This document shows, one piece after another, positions 7,871 through 14,643 of a stretch of DNA of 42,094 nucleotides. The DNA is from Sphingomonas sp. S-NIH.Pt15_0812 (GTDB lineage: Bacteria > Pseudomonadota > Alphaproteobacteria > Sphingomonadales > Sphingomonadaceae), in the NCBI RefSeq assembly GCF_003951315.1, contig NZ_QLJH01000029.1:1-42094 (forward strand), given 5' to 3'. Made by a program: the position numbers and the translations under genes. Every line of letters begins with the position of its first letter. Within the stretch, counting starts at the first letter, position 1. The notes under the pieces were generated by a model, which saw nothing but the letters and a program-made list of their open reading frames with translations, had not been told where the DNA came from and made no database searches.

Positions 7871-7969
7871 CGTCCGCCTTCCACCACGTAACGCCGTTCC
7901 GGCCCGTTCAAGCGGCGCAGATCGCCGGAAACCCGACCGGGAGCTACGAGGCGAGGAAGCTGCCGGACG

Positions 7970-7993
7970 GCAAGCGCCCAGTTGCGGACATGC
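7970..7993 (+). repeat. R2 repeat
   Basis: GCAAGCGCCCAGTTGCGGAC followed by ATGC. It lies between the forward gene ending at 7870 and the end of the reverse gene at 7996, so it could also act in transcript ending for either. Confidence 0.5.
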
Positions 7994-7995
7994 GG

Positions 7996-8454
7996 TTAGT
8001 CCAAGGTAGGCCGCCACACGACTTCATCAGTGGCTGGTTCATAGCGAGCAATCGTAGAGCCCACCTCGTTTTCAGGCGTCAGCCGCACTTTCTTTGACGT
8101 GGCCCGTCCAACGCTCTTCATAAATTCTGCCAGCTGCTTCGCTTCGTCGAGCCCAACGACATCGCGAGGATCTAGGTCAAACTCGATTTCCTCCTCACAG
8201 AAGAAGTGGCAGTTCAAGCGCTGTTGACCAAGTTTATAAGATGCACAGACAGAATGAGCACGACTTAGCATGAACACTTCGGTCACTGCTGGAGGCATGC
8301 GTGGTTCCCCGTCAATGGTGAATTCCAAGCTGCTCGACTCGGCAGTGAGCACCGCCCAAACGCACACCCAGTCGTCCATCGACGTTCCGCAAATGTAGAT
8401 GTCGCGGAGAGATCCATCGGCTGTGAAATCCGAAGCGATCTGTGACCAATCCAT
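7996..8454 (-). CDS. Hypothetical protein, immunity-like
   Basis: 152 residues if started at ATG 8454 (MDWSQIASDFTADGSLRDIY). The open frame continues upstream to 8718, but that extension runs through R2 and R1 repeats and translates their hairpin, so the shorter form is preferred. The protein is acidic with a well-ordered middle (CHFFCEEEIEFDLDPRDVVG). I recall similar single-gene proteins among predicted immunity families, but have no direct proof. It is divergent from the gene at 8718. Confidence 0.65.
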   Translation of the reverse strand: MDWSQIASDFTADGSLRDIYICGTSMDDWVCVWAVLTAESSSLEFTIDGEPRMPPAVTEVFMLSRAHSVCASYKLGQQRLNCHFFCEEEIEFDLDPRDVVGLDEAKQLAEFMKSVGRATSKKVRLTPENEVGSTIARYEPATDEVVWRPTLD

Positions 8455-8490
8455 GAGGGCAATTAACAGCGTGCCATCCGCCGGGGCAAG

Positions 8491-8517
8491 GTCCGCTTTC
8501 CTCCCAATGTCCGACAT
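8491..8517 (+). repeat. R2 repeat abutting R1 copy 2
   Basis: GTCCGCTTTCCTCCCAAT followed by GTCCGACAT, immediately before the GGGGTA of R1 copy 2. The same sub-variant (CCTCCCAAT) occurs at 12463 and, inverted, at 41311. Confidence 0.65.
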
Positions 8518-8603
8518 GGGGTAGCGCTGGGATATATCGAGACGAAACTCGCGCTCATTACGAGAGGGCTTGTCGAGCGCGGCGGACGGTCCGTCCGCCG
8601 CGC
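8518..8603 (+). repeat. R1 repeat, copy 2
   Basis: GGGGTA at 8518 and GGGATA at 8529 (11 bp apart) are followed by the longest inverted repeat of the family: 13-bp arms GCGCGGCGGACGG and CCGTCCGCCGCGC around a single T (8577-8603). Confidence 0.75.
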
Positions 8604-8717
8604 TTACCAGGTAACATCCACATCGGCGACGAACATGCTTTCCTTTCTCGGGCTTCTCGTTCAGCCTCACTGAAAAGCAGTGTAACACAATCACTTGCTT
8701 GCCAGTAGGAGGCTTCA

Positions 8718-8993
8718 ATGGATGTGTTCGCCGCCATATTGACCCGCCGGGCTCCCGCTATTCTCTTCGTGCTCAGCGCCGTGATCTTCGTCGGTGGAGT
8801 AATCAGCGCGATATCGATCGCGAGTCTGACAGCGCAGCAGGTTCATGGCCTGGTCGTTGGTGCAGGCGCACAAACCGTCAACGGCGTTGCGAAGAGCCAG
8901 TTGTTCGCAGGCATCATGAGCGCGTTGCAGAGCGCCGTCTGGCCTTTCGCCGCGGGAGCCCTAATCCAGTCTGTGCAGAGCCGAGGAGCTTGA
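8718..8993 (+). CDS. Small membrane protein
   Basis: 91 residues from ATG 8718, with an excellent ribosome binding site (AGGAGG about six bases upstream). There are two hydrophobic segments, roughly residues 13-36 and 65-85, with a polar Ala/Gly/Gln-rich region between them. It lies six bases upstream of the next gene, so the two are probably co-transcribed. Function is unknown. Confidence 0.65.
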   Translation: MDVFAAILTRRAPAILFVLSAVIFVGGVISAISIASLTAQQVHGLVVGAGAQTVNGVAKSQLFAGIMSALQSAVWPFAAGALIQSVQSRGA

Positions 8994-8998
8994 CCGTC

Positions 8999-10138
8999 AT
9001 GATCGTGACGACGGCGCTCCTATTGGTGACGGCACAGCTGGTCCCGGCGGCTCCACAAACGCCTGACGCTGATGAAGTCATTGTCCTGGGGCGCCGCGCG
9101 GAGAAAGGGCTGACGGATTGTCTGCAGCGACAATGTCCCCCCGCAGAGGACGTCGAAGCGTCCCTGCAGGCCGCTGTCGAGCAATTCGGCGCAGGCCGCT
9201 ATGCGGATGCACATCGCACCCTTCAGAAAGCGATACACCGCAACAAGAAACATGCCGCAGAGCTGCCAGGCCCTGTTTCAAGCCTTTACGCCACGCTCGC
9301 CACCGTCGCTGAACATGAAGGCTACAAGGACCTTTGGAAACACGCCGGACGGCAGAATGTGGTGCTGCTTCGCGAGCATCTCGGCGCGACAACGCCTGCC
9401 ACATTGACCGAGGAAATCCGCCGCGCCGACGATATGCTGGGCCTTGGCCTGCCGGACGTGGCGGAAGACATCTACAAAAAGGTGCAGCGGCTGGCACTCG
9501 CAAACGATCACCGCTCGATCGCGGCCGCCGCCACCTACCGGCGCGCTTGGCTCGCCCTCATGCGCAATCGCTATGCTGAAGCGGATAAGTTGGTGAGGCA
9601 GGGGGCGACGATCGCTGGACCAAGCCAGCCGGCGATGAATCAAGTACGCGATGTCCTCCTTGCCCGTATCGCCAATCGCAGGGGCGACAAGGGCGCGATT
9701 GAGGCCCTGGCAACCCGGTTGCGACAATCCGCCACCCAAGCGCCTACCTTGCTGTCAGCACCGCCGGTCGAGGACATCAATCCCCCTCCGGGTATAAGCG
9801 ATCGCTATGATCGCGATCCCGTTCGGTGGGCGGACATCGGCTATTGGATCCGCCCGGATGGGCATACTGCGGACGTGGAAATGCTGAGAACCACTGGACT
9901 GAGCCAGTGGCGCGTTGGCATCGTGCGGCACGTCAGCGCGAGACGTTATGTCCCTCTGGCTCTGGATCCAAACAGCCCCGGCATTTACCGGATCGACCGG
10001 TTCACGGTTCGAGCCAATTTCGGTGTGCCGCTCGGCAGCCGCATCCCCTCACGCATGGGGCCACTTACCGTTCACGTCGTCGACCTGACTGAGACGAACG
10101 CCATGATCGCGTCGCGAGGAGCTGACTCGGGGAGGTGA
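8999..10138 (+). CDS. Exported TPR-like protein with TonB-C-like end
   Basis: 379 residues from ATG 8999, preceded by GAGGAG. Residues 1-17 form a signal peptide (MIVTTALLLVTAQLVPA). Residues ~50-240 are helical, with repeat-like features of tetratricopeptide scaffolds (AVEQFGAGRYADAHRTLQKA; NRYAEADKLVRQGA). The C-terminal ~100 residues (RWADIGYWIRPDGHTADVEM to the DRFTVRANF region) resemble the TonB C-terminal fold of periplasmic proteins, where G-x-V-x-x-x-x-V-x-x-S-x-G is usual. It probably acts in the periplasm, with a partner unknown, downstream of the small membrane protein. Confidence 0.7.
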   Translation: MIVTTALLLVTAQLVPAAPQTPDADEVIVLGRRAEKGLTDCLQRQCPPAEDVEASLQAAVEQFGAGRYADAHRTLQKAIHRNKKHAAELPGPVSSLYATLATVAEHEGYKDLWKHAGRQNVVLLREHLGATTPATLTEEIRRADDMLGLGLPDVAEDIYKKVQRLALANDHRSIAAAATYRRAWLALMRNRYAEADKLVRQGATIAGPSQPAMNQVRDVLLARIANRRGDKGAIEALATRLRQSATQAPTLLSAPPVEDINPPPGISDRYDRDPVRWADIGYWIRPDGHTADVEMLRTTGLSQWRVGIVRHVSARRYVPLALDPNSPGIYRIDRFTVRANFGVPLGSRIPSRMGPLTVHVVDLTETNAMIASRGADSGR

Positions 10139-10220
10139 TCAGATCCCCGTCCGAAGATGATCGACCGGAGCGATGACCGTCCAACTGGGCACGATTTGCA
10201 ACCGTGTACCCGACTGCTCT

Positions 10221-10305
10221 GGGGTATTGCAGGGGTACATCGAGCTACATATCCGCCTTTTGACGAAGAGAGAATGACACATCACACGGAGGGGATGTCC
10301 GCCGC
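10221..10305 (+). repeat. R1 repeat, copy 3
   Basis: GGGGTAT at 10221 and GGGGTAC at 10232 are 11 bp apart. The downstream inverted repeat is decayed (CGGA-n-TCCGCCG near 10288-10305). An R2 copy follows directly at 10313-10336. Confidence 0.65.
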
Positions 10306-10312
10306 AGACCAC

Positions 10313-10336
10313 GTCCGCTTTCGCCCAGTTGCAGGC
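10313..10336 (+). repeat. R2 repeat after R1 copy 3
   Basis: GTCCGCTTTCGCCCAGTTGC followed by AGGC. The left half is well kept and the right half is worn. Confidence 0.55.
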
Positions 10337-10383
10337 AATCGACGAAGCATTAAGCTGCCGTGTTCAGCCCTGAGGAAACCGCC

Positions 10384-10842
10384 ATGCATAACGCAATCAA
10401 AATCGCCGTCGCTCTGACGGCTACGGTCCTTGTCGGCGGAACAGGGTATACGGCGGTGACCAGCTGGCGTCATAGCATGCCAGAGTTCGTCATAGATGTT
10501 CGGACAGCTGACGCCGGTGACAAGACGCCGAACCTGCTCTTGATCTACGGCGAGAAGGGCAGTGATCCTTTTCACGAAGGAGGCGGCCGAAGCGATATTC
10601 GCGTCGCAGACTGCAAGACGAGAGGATCACTTTGTGTGAGCCGAGTTTCGCGAATGGAATATCTGCCAGGTGTGGAGAGTTCACAGAGCCTGCAGGTTCG
10701 TTTGTTCACTGGCAACGGCAATCCTATTATTGGTGGCGTCCGCTGGTTTGGTTCATGGCATCCCGATCGTGTCCGTGTGACATGCGATCTGCGGCTTGCA
10801 GATGCTCGAAAAGCTTGCGCCGTATCCAAGGTTACACCCTAA
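10384..10842 (+). CDS. Membrane-anchored or exported hypothetical protein
   Basis: 152 residues from ATG 10384; GAGGAAACCGCC gives a good ribosome binding site and decides against the in-frame GTG at 10360. Residues ~5-24 are hydrophobic (IKIAVALTATVLVGGTGYTA), a signal peptide or anchor. The rest is a beta-rich domain with four Cys (DCKTRGSLC, CDLRLADARKAC) suited to two disulfides in the periplasm. No family is recognised. It is the only gene between R1 copies 3 and 4. Confidence 0.65.
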   Translation: MHNAIKIAVALTATVLVGGTGYTAVTSWRHSMPEFVIDVRTADAGDKTPNLLLIYGEKGSDPFHEGGGRSDIRVADCKTRGSLCVSRVSRMEYLPGVESSQSLQVRLFTGNGNPIIGGVRWFGSWHPDRVRVTCDLRLADARKACAVSKVTP

Positions 10843-10934
10843 AGCGGTATGCCCGCCTCCCCCCAAAACCCGGACATCAACTCCTAGCAACGCCGGGCTA
10901 ATCCACTCCCACGCTTATCCTTCCAGGCGCGCAT

Positions 10935-11013
10935 GGGGTACGATGGGGCTATAATCGCCGCTTCTACCACCCGCATAGGAGAGGCAAGGCGATGCTCGGC
11001 GGAGGGTGCCTCC
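10935..11013 (+). repeat. R1 repeat, copy 4 (degenerate)
   Basis: GGGGTAC at 10935 and GGGG at 10945 are 10 bp apart. The shared CATAGGAGAGGCAAG-like middle block follows, then a short inverted repeat GGAGG-GTG-CCTCC at 11001-11013. It is the most diverged of the seven full copies. Confidence 0.55.
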
Positions 11014-11134
11014 TCTACCCCTCCATTCCTGCCCCGTTAGGACCAAATCGGCTGGTCCGATCACACCAACGGCTTATATCGGTTTCAAGCTCATGCAGGT
11101 TGAAGGCATTGGCGTGGCCTCGCAGGAGAACGCA

Positions 11135-11395
11135 ATGCCGCCAAAAGCTCCATTCACCATGCTTGGATATGTCCTGTCCGGAGTCCTAGCGGTTCCAATG
11201 GCGGCCATCATACTCCAGGCAGATCTGTCCACTGGCATCGCATGCGTCCGGGCAAACGCTCATTGCACCCATGACGGCGCGTCGAAGTGGATGATGTTAA
11301 TCGCTGCAGTCGCGATCGCAGCGGATATCGCTCTCGTGCTGAACCTTTTGATGGGGAAAGCTCGAGCCTGGCTTAGCGAGCAGCCTGTTGAGTGA
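11135..11395 (+). CDS. Small two-helix membrane protein
   Basis: 86 residues from ATG 11135, with AGGAG six bases upstream. Two transmembrane segments (about 9-28 and 52-71) flank a short loop with two Cys (GIACVRANAHCTHDGASK) that may form a disulfide on the periplasmic side. The open frame extends upstream to 11006, but that part covers the end of R1 copy 4 and has poor protein character. It is the only gene between R1 copies 4 and 5. Confidence 0.6.
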   Translation: MPPKAPFTMLGYVLSGVLAVPMAAIILQADLSTGIACVRANAHCTHDGASKWMMLIAAVAIAADIALVLNLLMGKARAWLSEQPVE

Positions 11396-11480
11396 CAGGT
11401 GACAGGAAATTGCTTGGCTGGAATATGGCGGGAACCGAAGGTGGCTACTCTGTTGACCATGTCATGACGCAAGCCAAGTT

Positions 11481-11562
11481 GGGGTATGATAGGGGTACAT
11501 TCGCGTTTTTTAGCCTAGGCGTAGAAGGGCAAGTAGCAAGCGCGGCGGAGGGTTTGTCCGCC
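11481..11562 (+). repeat. R1 repeat, copy 5
   Basis: GGGGTAT at 11481 and GGGGTAC at 11492 are 11 bp apart, followed by GCGGCGGA (11542-11549) and TCCGCC (11557-11562). It is directly followed by an R2 left half at 11572. Confidence 0.7.
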
Positions 11563-11585
11563 ACGGGCCACGTCCGCTTTCACCC

Positions 11586-11754
11586 GATTGTGTTGAAAAA
11601 CTCTCACAGCCCTGATGGTGGGCCATGACCGTGAAGCAATAGACCATTGGACGATTGCCAAACGTAACTAAACTGCAGAAGCCAAGGGGTTTGTGCAACG
11701 GAGCTGCGCGTGGTTGGCGAGGTTCGATCCCTGGCGGAGTTTTTCAACACAATC
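11586..11754. mobile_element. MITE-like element with 18-bp terminal inverted repeats, copy 2
   Basis: The ends GATTGTGTTGAAAAACTC (11586-11603) and GAGTTTTTCAACACAATC (11737-11754) are identical to those of copy 1. The interior matches copy 1 in the opposite orientation and carries about 31 extra bases. The T-arm-like block GAGGTTCGATCC is kept. It too sits inside an R2 repeat (GTCCGCTTTCACCC at 11572, GCCCAATACCGGAC at 11755). Confidence 0.7.
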
Positions 11755-11939
11755 GCCCAATACCGGACGCTCAATTTGCGATACACGGCTTTCGAAAGCG
11801 GTTATTCGTTCAGCGCGACAGTCTCGGTCCGGCCACCCCTGATGCAAAAATCAAAAGTTCTGCATTAACGCTGGGATGCAAAGCAGTCAGTCCACCGACG
11901 CTGATTTCTGCGGCTCAAAAAACATGGTAGCCATCGGAC

Positions 11940-12299
11940 ATGCGAATTATCCATTGTGTTAGCTTACTCGCGTGTTGTGCGACATCGAGCTTAGGACGTG
12001 CTCGAGACCCTCAGAAAGCGCTATCTGGTGCAAAATTAGAACAGTGCTTACGGCAAGGCGGGACCGCAACGGCTCAGGGTATGTTCGGTTACGAAATGTG
12101 CGTCATTCCCTACCAAGATGCCGGCAAATCATGCAATGGTCACGCAGACTGTCATGGAGCCTGTCTTTACCCGGACAAGCCGCGTCCTAAAAGTTCGAGA
12201 ACGAAGATCAGGGGTATTTGTGCTCCAAACAATTCTTATTTTGGGTGTAGAACGCTGGTCGAAAAGGGTCGTATCCTGAGTACCGTGTGCGTGGACTAA
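11940..12299 (+). CDS. Secreted Cys-rich hypothetical protein
   Basis: 119 residues. MRIIHCVSLLACCATSSLG is a signal peptide. The mature protein has about eight Cys spaced as in small disulfide-stabilised domains (EQCLRQGG; YEMCVIPYQDAGKSCNGHAD; CHGACLYP; GICAPNN; FGCRTL; CVD). No strong ribosome binding site is visible. It is a plausible periplasmic or secreted protein of unknown role, and the only gene between R1 copies 5 and 6. Confidence 0.65.
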   Translation: MRIIHCVSLLACCATSSLGRARDPQKALSGAKLEQCLRQGGTATAQGMFGYEMCVIPYQDAGKSCNGHADCHGACLYPDKPRPKSSRTKIRGICAPNNSYFGCRTLVEKGRILSTVCVD

Positions 12300-12462
12300 C
12301 ATAGACAGTGGCCAATTTCCATTGCCCATGATGCAGAATTCACGGATTTCGCATCAGGCCAAGAACGGCAGGAAGCTGGGAGCTTCAGCGATGCAAAAGG
12401 CCGATGCATTTGAGATGCCGGTTCATTGTTTAGTTTTCGAGGGCGCGCCTCCAAAGCGGAAG

Positions 12463-12489
12463 GTCCGCTTTCCTCCCAATACCGGACAT
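12463..12489 (+). repeat. R2 repeat
   Basis: GTCCGCTTTCCTCCCAAT followed by ACCGGACAT, 20 bases upstream of R1 copy 6. It is the same sub-variant as at 8491. Confidence 0.65.
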
Positions 12490-12509
12490 TGGAAGCCGCA
12501 GCCTTACTT

Positions 12510-12592
12510 GGGGTATCGATGGGGTACATCCGCTTCATCCAGCCTTGTTGTACGAGGGGAGAAGCAGCGGGCGGCGGAGGATGTGGCCGCGC
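12510..12592 (+). repeat. R1 repeat, copy 6
   Basis: GGGGTATCGATGGGGTACAT places the two motifs at 12510 and 12521, 11 bp apart. A GCGGC/GCCGC-type inverted repeat follows at about 12571-12592. Confidence 0.7.
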
Positions 12593-12619
12593 AGTAGTTT
12601 TTGGGATGACAAGAACCTC

Positions 12620-12651
12620 TTGACCACCATCGTTTTTGTACCTACAAAAAC
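12620..12651 (+). promoter_or_regulatory. brnTA promoter with palindromic operator
   Basis: TTGACC (12620-12625) and TACAAA (12643-12648) are 17 bp apart, a good sigma-70-type pair. The -10 box lies in a perfect 20-bp palindrome, GTTTTTGTACCTACAAAAAC (12632-12651), that ends three bases before the brnT start codon. BrnTA-type modules are known to autorepress through the antitoxin, so this is the likely BrnA operator. The expected transcription start (about 12655) coincides with the ATG and there is no Shine-Dalgarno sequence, so the message may be leaderless. Confidence 0.6.
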
Positions 12652-12654
12652 CTC

Positions 12655-12927
12655 ATGGCAATCACCTTCGATCCTGCGAAACGCGCCGTCACCCTTCGGG
12701 AACGGAACCTCGATTTTGCGGACGCAGGCAAGGTGTTCGCCGGTGTCACGGTCGAGTTTGAGGATGACCGCTTCGACTATGGTGAGGTGCGGATCGTTTC
12801 CATCGGCCTTCTCGGCACCAAGGTCGTGGTGATTGTCTGGACCGATCGTGGCGATGACCAGCACATCATCTCGATGCGCGTGGCAACCAAGGGTGAGGCG
12901 AATGACTACTATCGAACCGTGGGTTGA
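12655..12927 (+). CDS. brnT: BrnT-family toxin
   Basis: 90 residues. The sequence starts ITFDPAKRAVTLRERNLDFA and continues with D-A-x-x-V-F, a DDRFDYGEVR strand and a V-V-x-V-W-T-D-R-G-D-D-Q-H-I-I-S-M-R-V-A block, the BrnT pattern. BrnT is a RelE-fold ribonuclease that blocks translation, neutralised by BrnA. In typical members the last motif reads R-x-I-S-A-R-x-A; here it is HIISMRVA. It overlaps brnA by 26 bases, as expected for translational coupling. Confidence 0.9.
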   Translation: MAITFDPAKRAVTLRERNLDFADAGKVFAGVTVEFEDDRFDYGEVRIVSIGLLGTKVVVIVWTDRGDDQHIISMRVATKGEANDYYRTVG

Positions 12928-13144
12928 TCCGGACGACTTTCCTGAAATCTCCTCCGCGCAATTCGATGCCGCGACGGTGAAGGTCGCTGGCAAGGTGGTG
13001 AACCGTGGCGGCCGGCCGAAAGGCTCGGACAAGGAGAAGGTCACGATCAGGCTGGATCGCGACGTGCTGGACCATTTCCGGGCAGGTGGCGCTGGCTGGC
13101 AGACGCGGCTGAACGATGCGCTGCGCAAGGCCGCTCCTCTCTAG
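12902..13144 (+). CDS. brnA: BrnA-family antitoxin
   Basis: 80 residues from ATG 12902, overlapping the end of brnT. The N-terminal part is acidic (EPWVDPDDFPEISSAQFD) and likely wraps the toxin. The C-terminal part (GRPKGSDKEKVTIRLDRDVL then DHFRAGGAGWQTRLNDALRK) is the ribbon-helix-helix DNA-binding domain of BrnA, including the GRP start and the GxGWQTRxNxxLR signature. It should neutralise BrnT and repress the shared promoter. R1 copy 7 starts two bases after the stop. Confidence 0.9.
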   Translation: MTTIEPWVDPDDFPEISSAQFDAATVKVAGKVVNRGGRPKGSDKEKVTIRLDRDVLDHFRAGGAGWQTRLNDALRKAAPL

Positions 13145-13146
13145 GT

Positions 13147-13232
13147 GGGGTATCGCTGGGGTATATCCGCCCCGGCTGGCCCACTCATAGGAGGGGAAAT
13201 GTCCAGCGCGGCGGACGAGGTCTCCGCCGCGC
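13147..13232 (+). repeat. R1 repeat, copy 7, at the left edge of the phage cluster
   Basis: GGGGTATCGCTGGGGTATAT places the motifs at 13147 and 13158. The inverted repeat is GCGCGGCGGA (13206-13215) / TCCGCCGCGC (13223-13232). The middle block CATAGGAGGGGAAATG is shared with copy 4. It is the last R1 before the phage cluster. Confidence 0.75.
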
Positions 13233-13427
13233 CCCGACTTCCGGGGTGGAGGATTGGGGCAAGCGGCGAGCACCGCTCCTCCTGAAGGTCACCGACGATC
13301 ACGGCCGCAGCCGGCTTCCAGCATCGCGATGGTAGCATGCCCGCAGCGGGACGGCGCGTCGTTCGTCGCGCTGGCGACGCGGTGCAATTCCCCCTATGTT
13401 CCGTGACGGGGGTGTCATGGAGGAATT

Positions 13428-13805
13428 GTGGGGGAGCGATCCGCCTTCCACGGTGCGCCGCGGCGCATTGAGGCCCTGGCGTACATCATGGAGCGCATCG
13501 AGCGGACCGGCACCAGCCCGAGCTATGGCGAGATCGGGCGGGGGATGCGGCCGCGCATCAAGGGCACGCGCGTCCGGCAGCTGGTGGACCAGCTCGTCGC
13601 GCGCGGCTTGATCCAGCGTGATATCGGCGCGCGCCGAGGGATCTACATCCGCGATGCACACCGGTGCCGCGTGGTGATCGCCGATGCGCTCGGCCGGCAA
13701 GGCTGGTGTCACGCGCACCCGCTGAGCAATCTTATTGTGCACCCCTGCGCAAATGAGCAGCTGCCGATGATCCCCCTGATCCTGGCACATCGCGGAGGAA
13801 ATTAG
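13428..13805 (+). CDS. LexA-like winged-helix phage regulator
   Basis: 125 residues from GTG 13428, with GGAGG five bases upstream. Residues ~12-75 follow the LexA DNA-binding layout: R-I-E-A-L-A-Y-I, then T-G-T-S-P-S-Y-G-E-I-G and V-R-Q-L-V-D-Q-L-V-A-R-G-L-I-Q-R-D, then R-R-G-I-Y-I. The S24 self-cleavage domain of LexA/CI repressors is absent; a short C-terminal stretch replaces it. It is the first gene of the phage cluster and probably controls it. I infer transcriptional regulation from the fold only. Confidence 0.7.
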   Translation: MGERSAFHGAPRRIEALAYIMERIERTGTSPSYGEIGRGMRPRIKGTRVRQLVDQLVARGLIQRDIGARRGIYIRDAHRCRVVIADALGRQGWCHAHPLSNLIVHPCANEQLPMIPLILAHRGGN

Positions 13806-13817
13806 CCGGGATCAGCA

Positions 13818-14003
13818 ATGCGCTACGACACCAAGACGATGCGGGAGCTTGTCGACGCCTCTCCGGGAGAGACCGTGGGCATCGAAAAGGCGGACTTCCG
13901 CAAGCTCCTGGAAGCCGTGGAGCGAGGGCAGGGTGCCGAGGATGATCTCGCGGCAATGCGCCGCGTCATTCTCGGCGCCGCGCCGCTGGGGATCGCGGCG
14001 TGA
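13818..14003 (+). CDS. Small phage protein, 61 residues
   Basis: An acidic, helical 61-residue protein (GIEKADFRKLLEAVERGQGA) with no recognised domain. Its stop overlaps the GTG start of the DUF3164 gene (GTGA), which supports it as a real operon member. Confidence 0.65.
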   Translation: MRYDTKTMRELVDASPGETVGIEKADFRKLLEAVERGQGAEDDLAAMRRVILGAAPLGIAA

Positions 14004-14638
14004 GCGAGAAGCCGCACCCGCAGGCGCTCGACTATAACGGCCACTGGTATCTGCGGGATGCCAAGGGTGCGCTGGTGCCCTATTCGGCGATCAAGCCGGT
14101 GGATTTGCTGATCGATGAGCTGGTCCGCGAATTGCGCGCGCATGCGCTGGATCTCGCGGACCGCATCCGCGACTTCAAGCAAATGGGCTTCGAGCGCGTC
14201 GGCTCGCTAAATGCCCTTCTTGCCCAAGATCATGGGACAAGCGTCGGTGGAGCGCGAGGCAACATCACGCTGACGTCGATCGACGGCTGCGCCAAAGTGC
14301 AAATCGCCGTTTCCGATCGCATCACCTTCGGTCCCGAGCTGCAGGTCGCCAAGGGAATGATCGACGAGTGCCTGACCGGCTGGTCGGCGACGAGCCATCC
14401 GTACATCCGCGCGCTCGTCGACCAGGTGTTCACGGTCGAAAAGGAAGGGGCGATCAGCCACACCGGCATCTTCCAGCTCCTCCGCGTCAACATCGACGAC
14501 GAGGCTTGGCAGCGCGCCATGGATGCGATCCGCGCCTCGATCCGTCCGATCGGCTCGAAGACGTACATGCGCTTCCAGGAGCGCAGCTCGCCAGACGACG
14601 ATTACCGGTCCATCCCACTCAACATCGCCAAGGCGTGA
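14000..14638 (+). CDS. DUF3164 family phage protein
   Basis: 212 residues from GTG 14000. The opening Y-N-G-H-W-Y-L-R-D-A-K-G-A-L-V-P, the V-x-x-L-V-R-E-L long helix and the central GNITLTSIDGCAKVQIAVSD segment match DUF3164 proteins, common in the early region of Mu-like transposable phages. Their role is not established; some are loosely annotated as sulfate transporter proteins, which I consider unfounded. Its presence ties this cluster's control region to Mu-like phages although no Mu transposase is present. Confidence 0.75.
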   Translation: MSEKPHPQALDYNGHWYLRDAKGALVPYSAIKPVDLLIDELVRELRAHALDLADRIRDFKQMGFERVGSLNALLAQDHGTSVGGARGNITLTSIDGCAKVQIAVSDRITFGPELQVAKGMIDECLTGWSATSHPYIRALVDQVFTVEKEGAISHTGIFQLLRVNIDDEAWQRAMDAIRASIRPIGSKTYMRFQERSSPDDDYRSIPLNIAKA

Positions 14639-14643
14639 CCGGC

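Larger units (their letters stand above)
11396..11939. other. 544-bp gap filled by R1, R2 and a MITE-like element
   Basis: No gene is supported here. In order it holds R1 copy 5, the left half of an R2, a 169-bp MITE-like element and the R2 right half (11755-11768). About 170 bp of AT-richer sequence then precedes the secreted-protein gene at 11940 and probably carries its promoter. Confidence 0.6.
12300..12654. other. 355-bp gap: R2 and R1 repeats, then the brnTA promoter
   Basis: Bases 12300-12460 hold nothing I recognise. R2 lies at 12463-12489 and R1 copy 6 at 12510-12592. The last 60 bases hold the brnTA promoter and operator. Confidence 0.6.

Noticed and set aside
8455..8718. N-terminal extension of the reverse gene ending at 7996
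   Set aside because: The added residues translate the R2 and R1 repeats, including the GC hairpin, so the start at 8454 is preferred.
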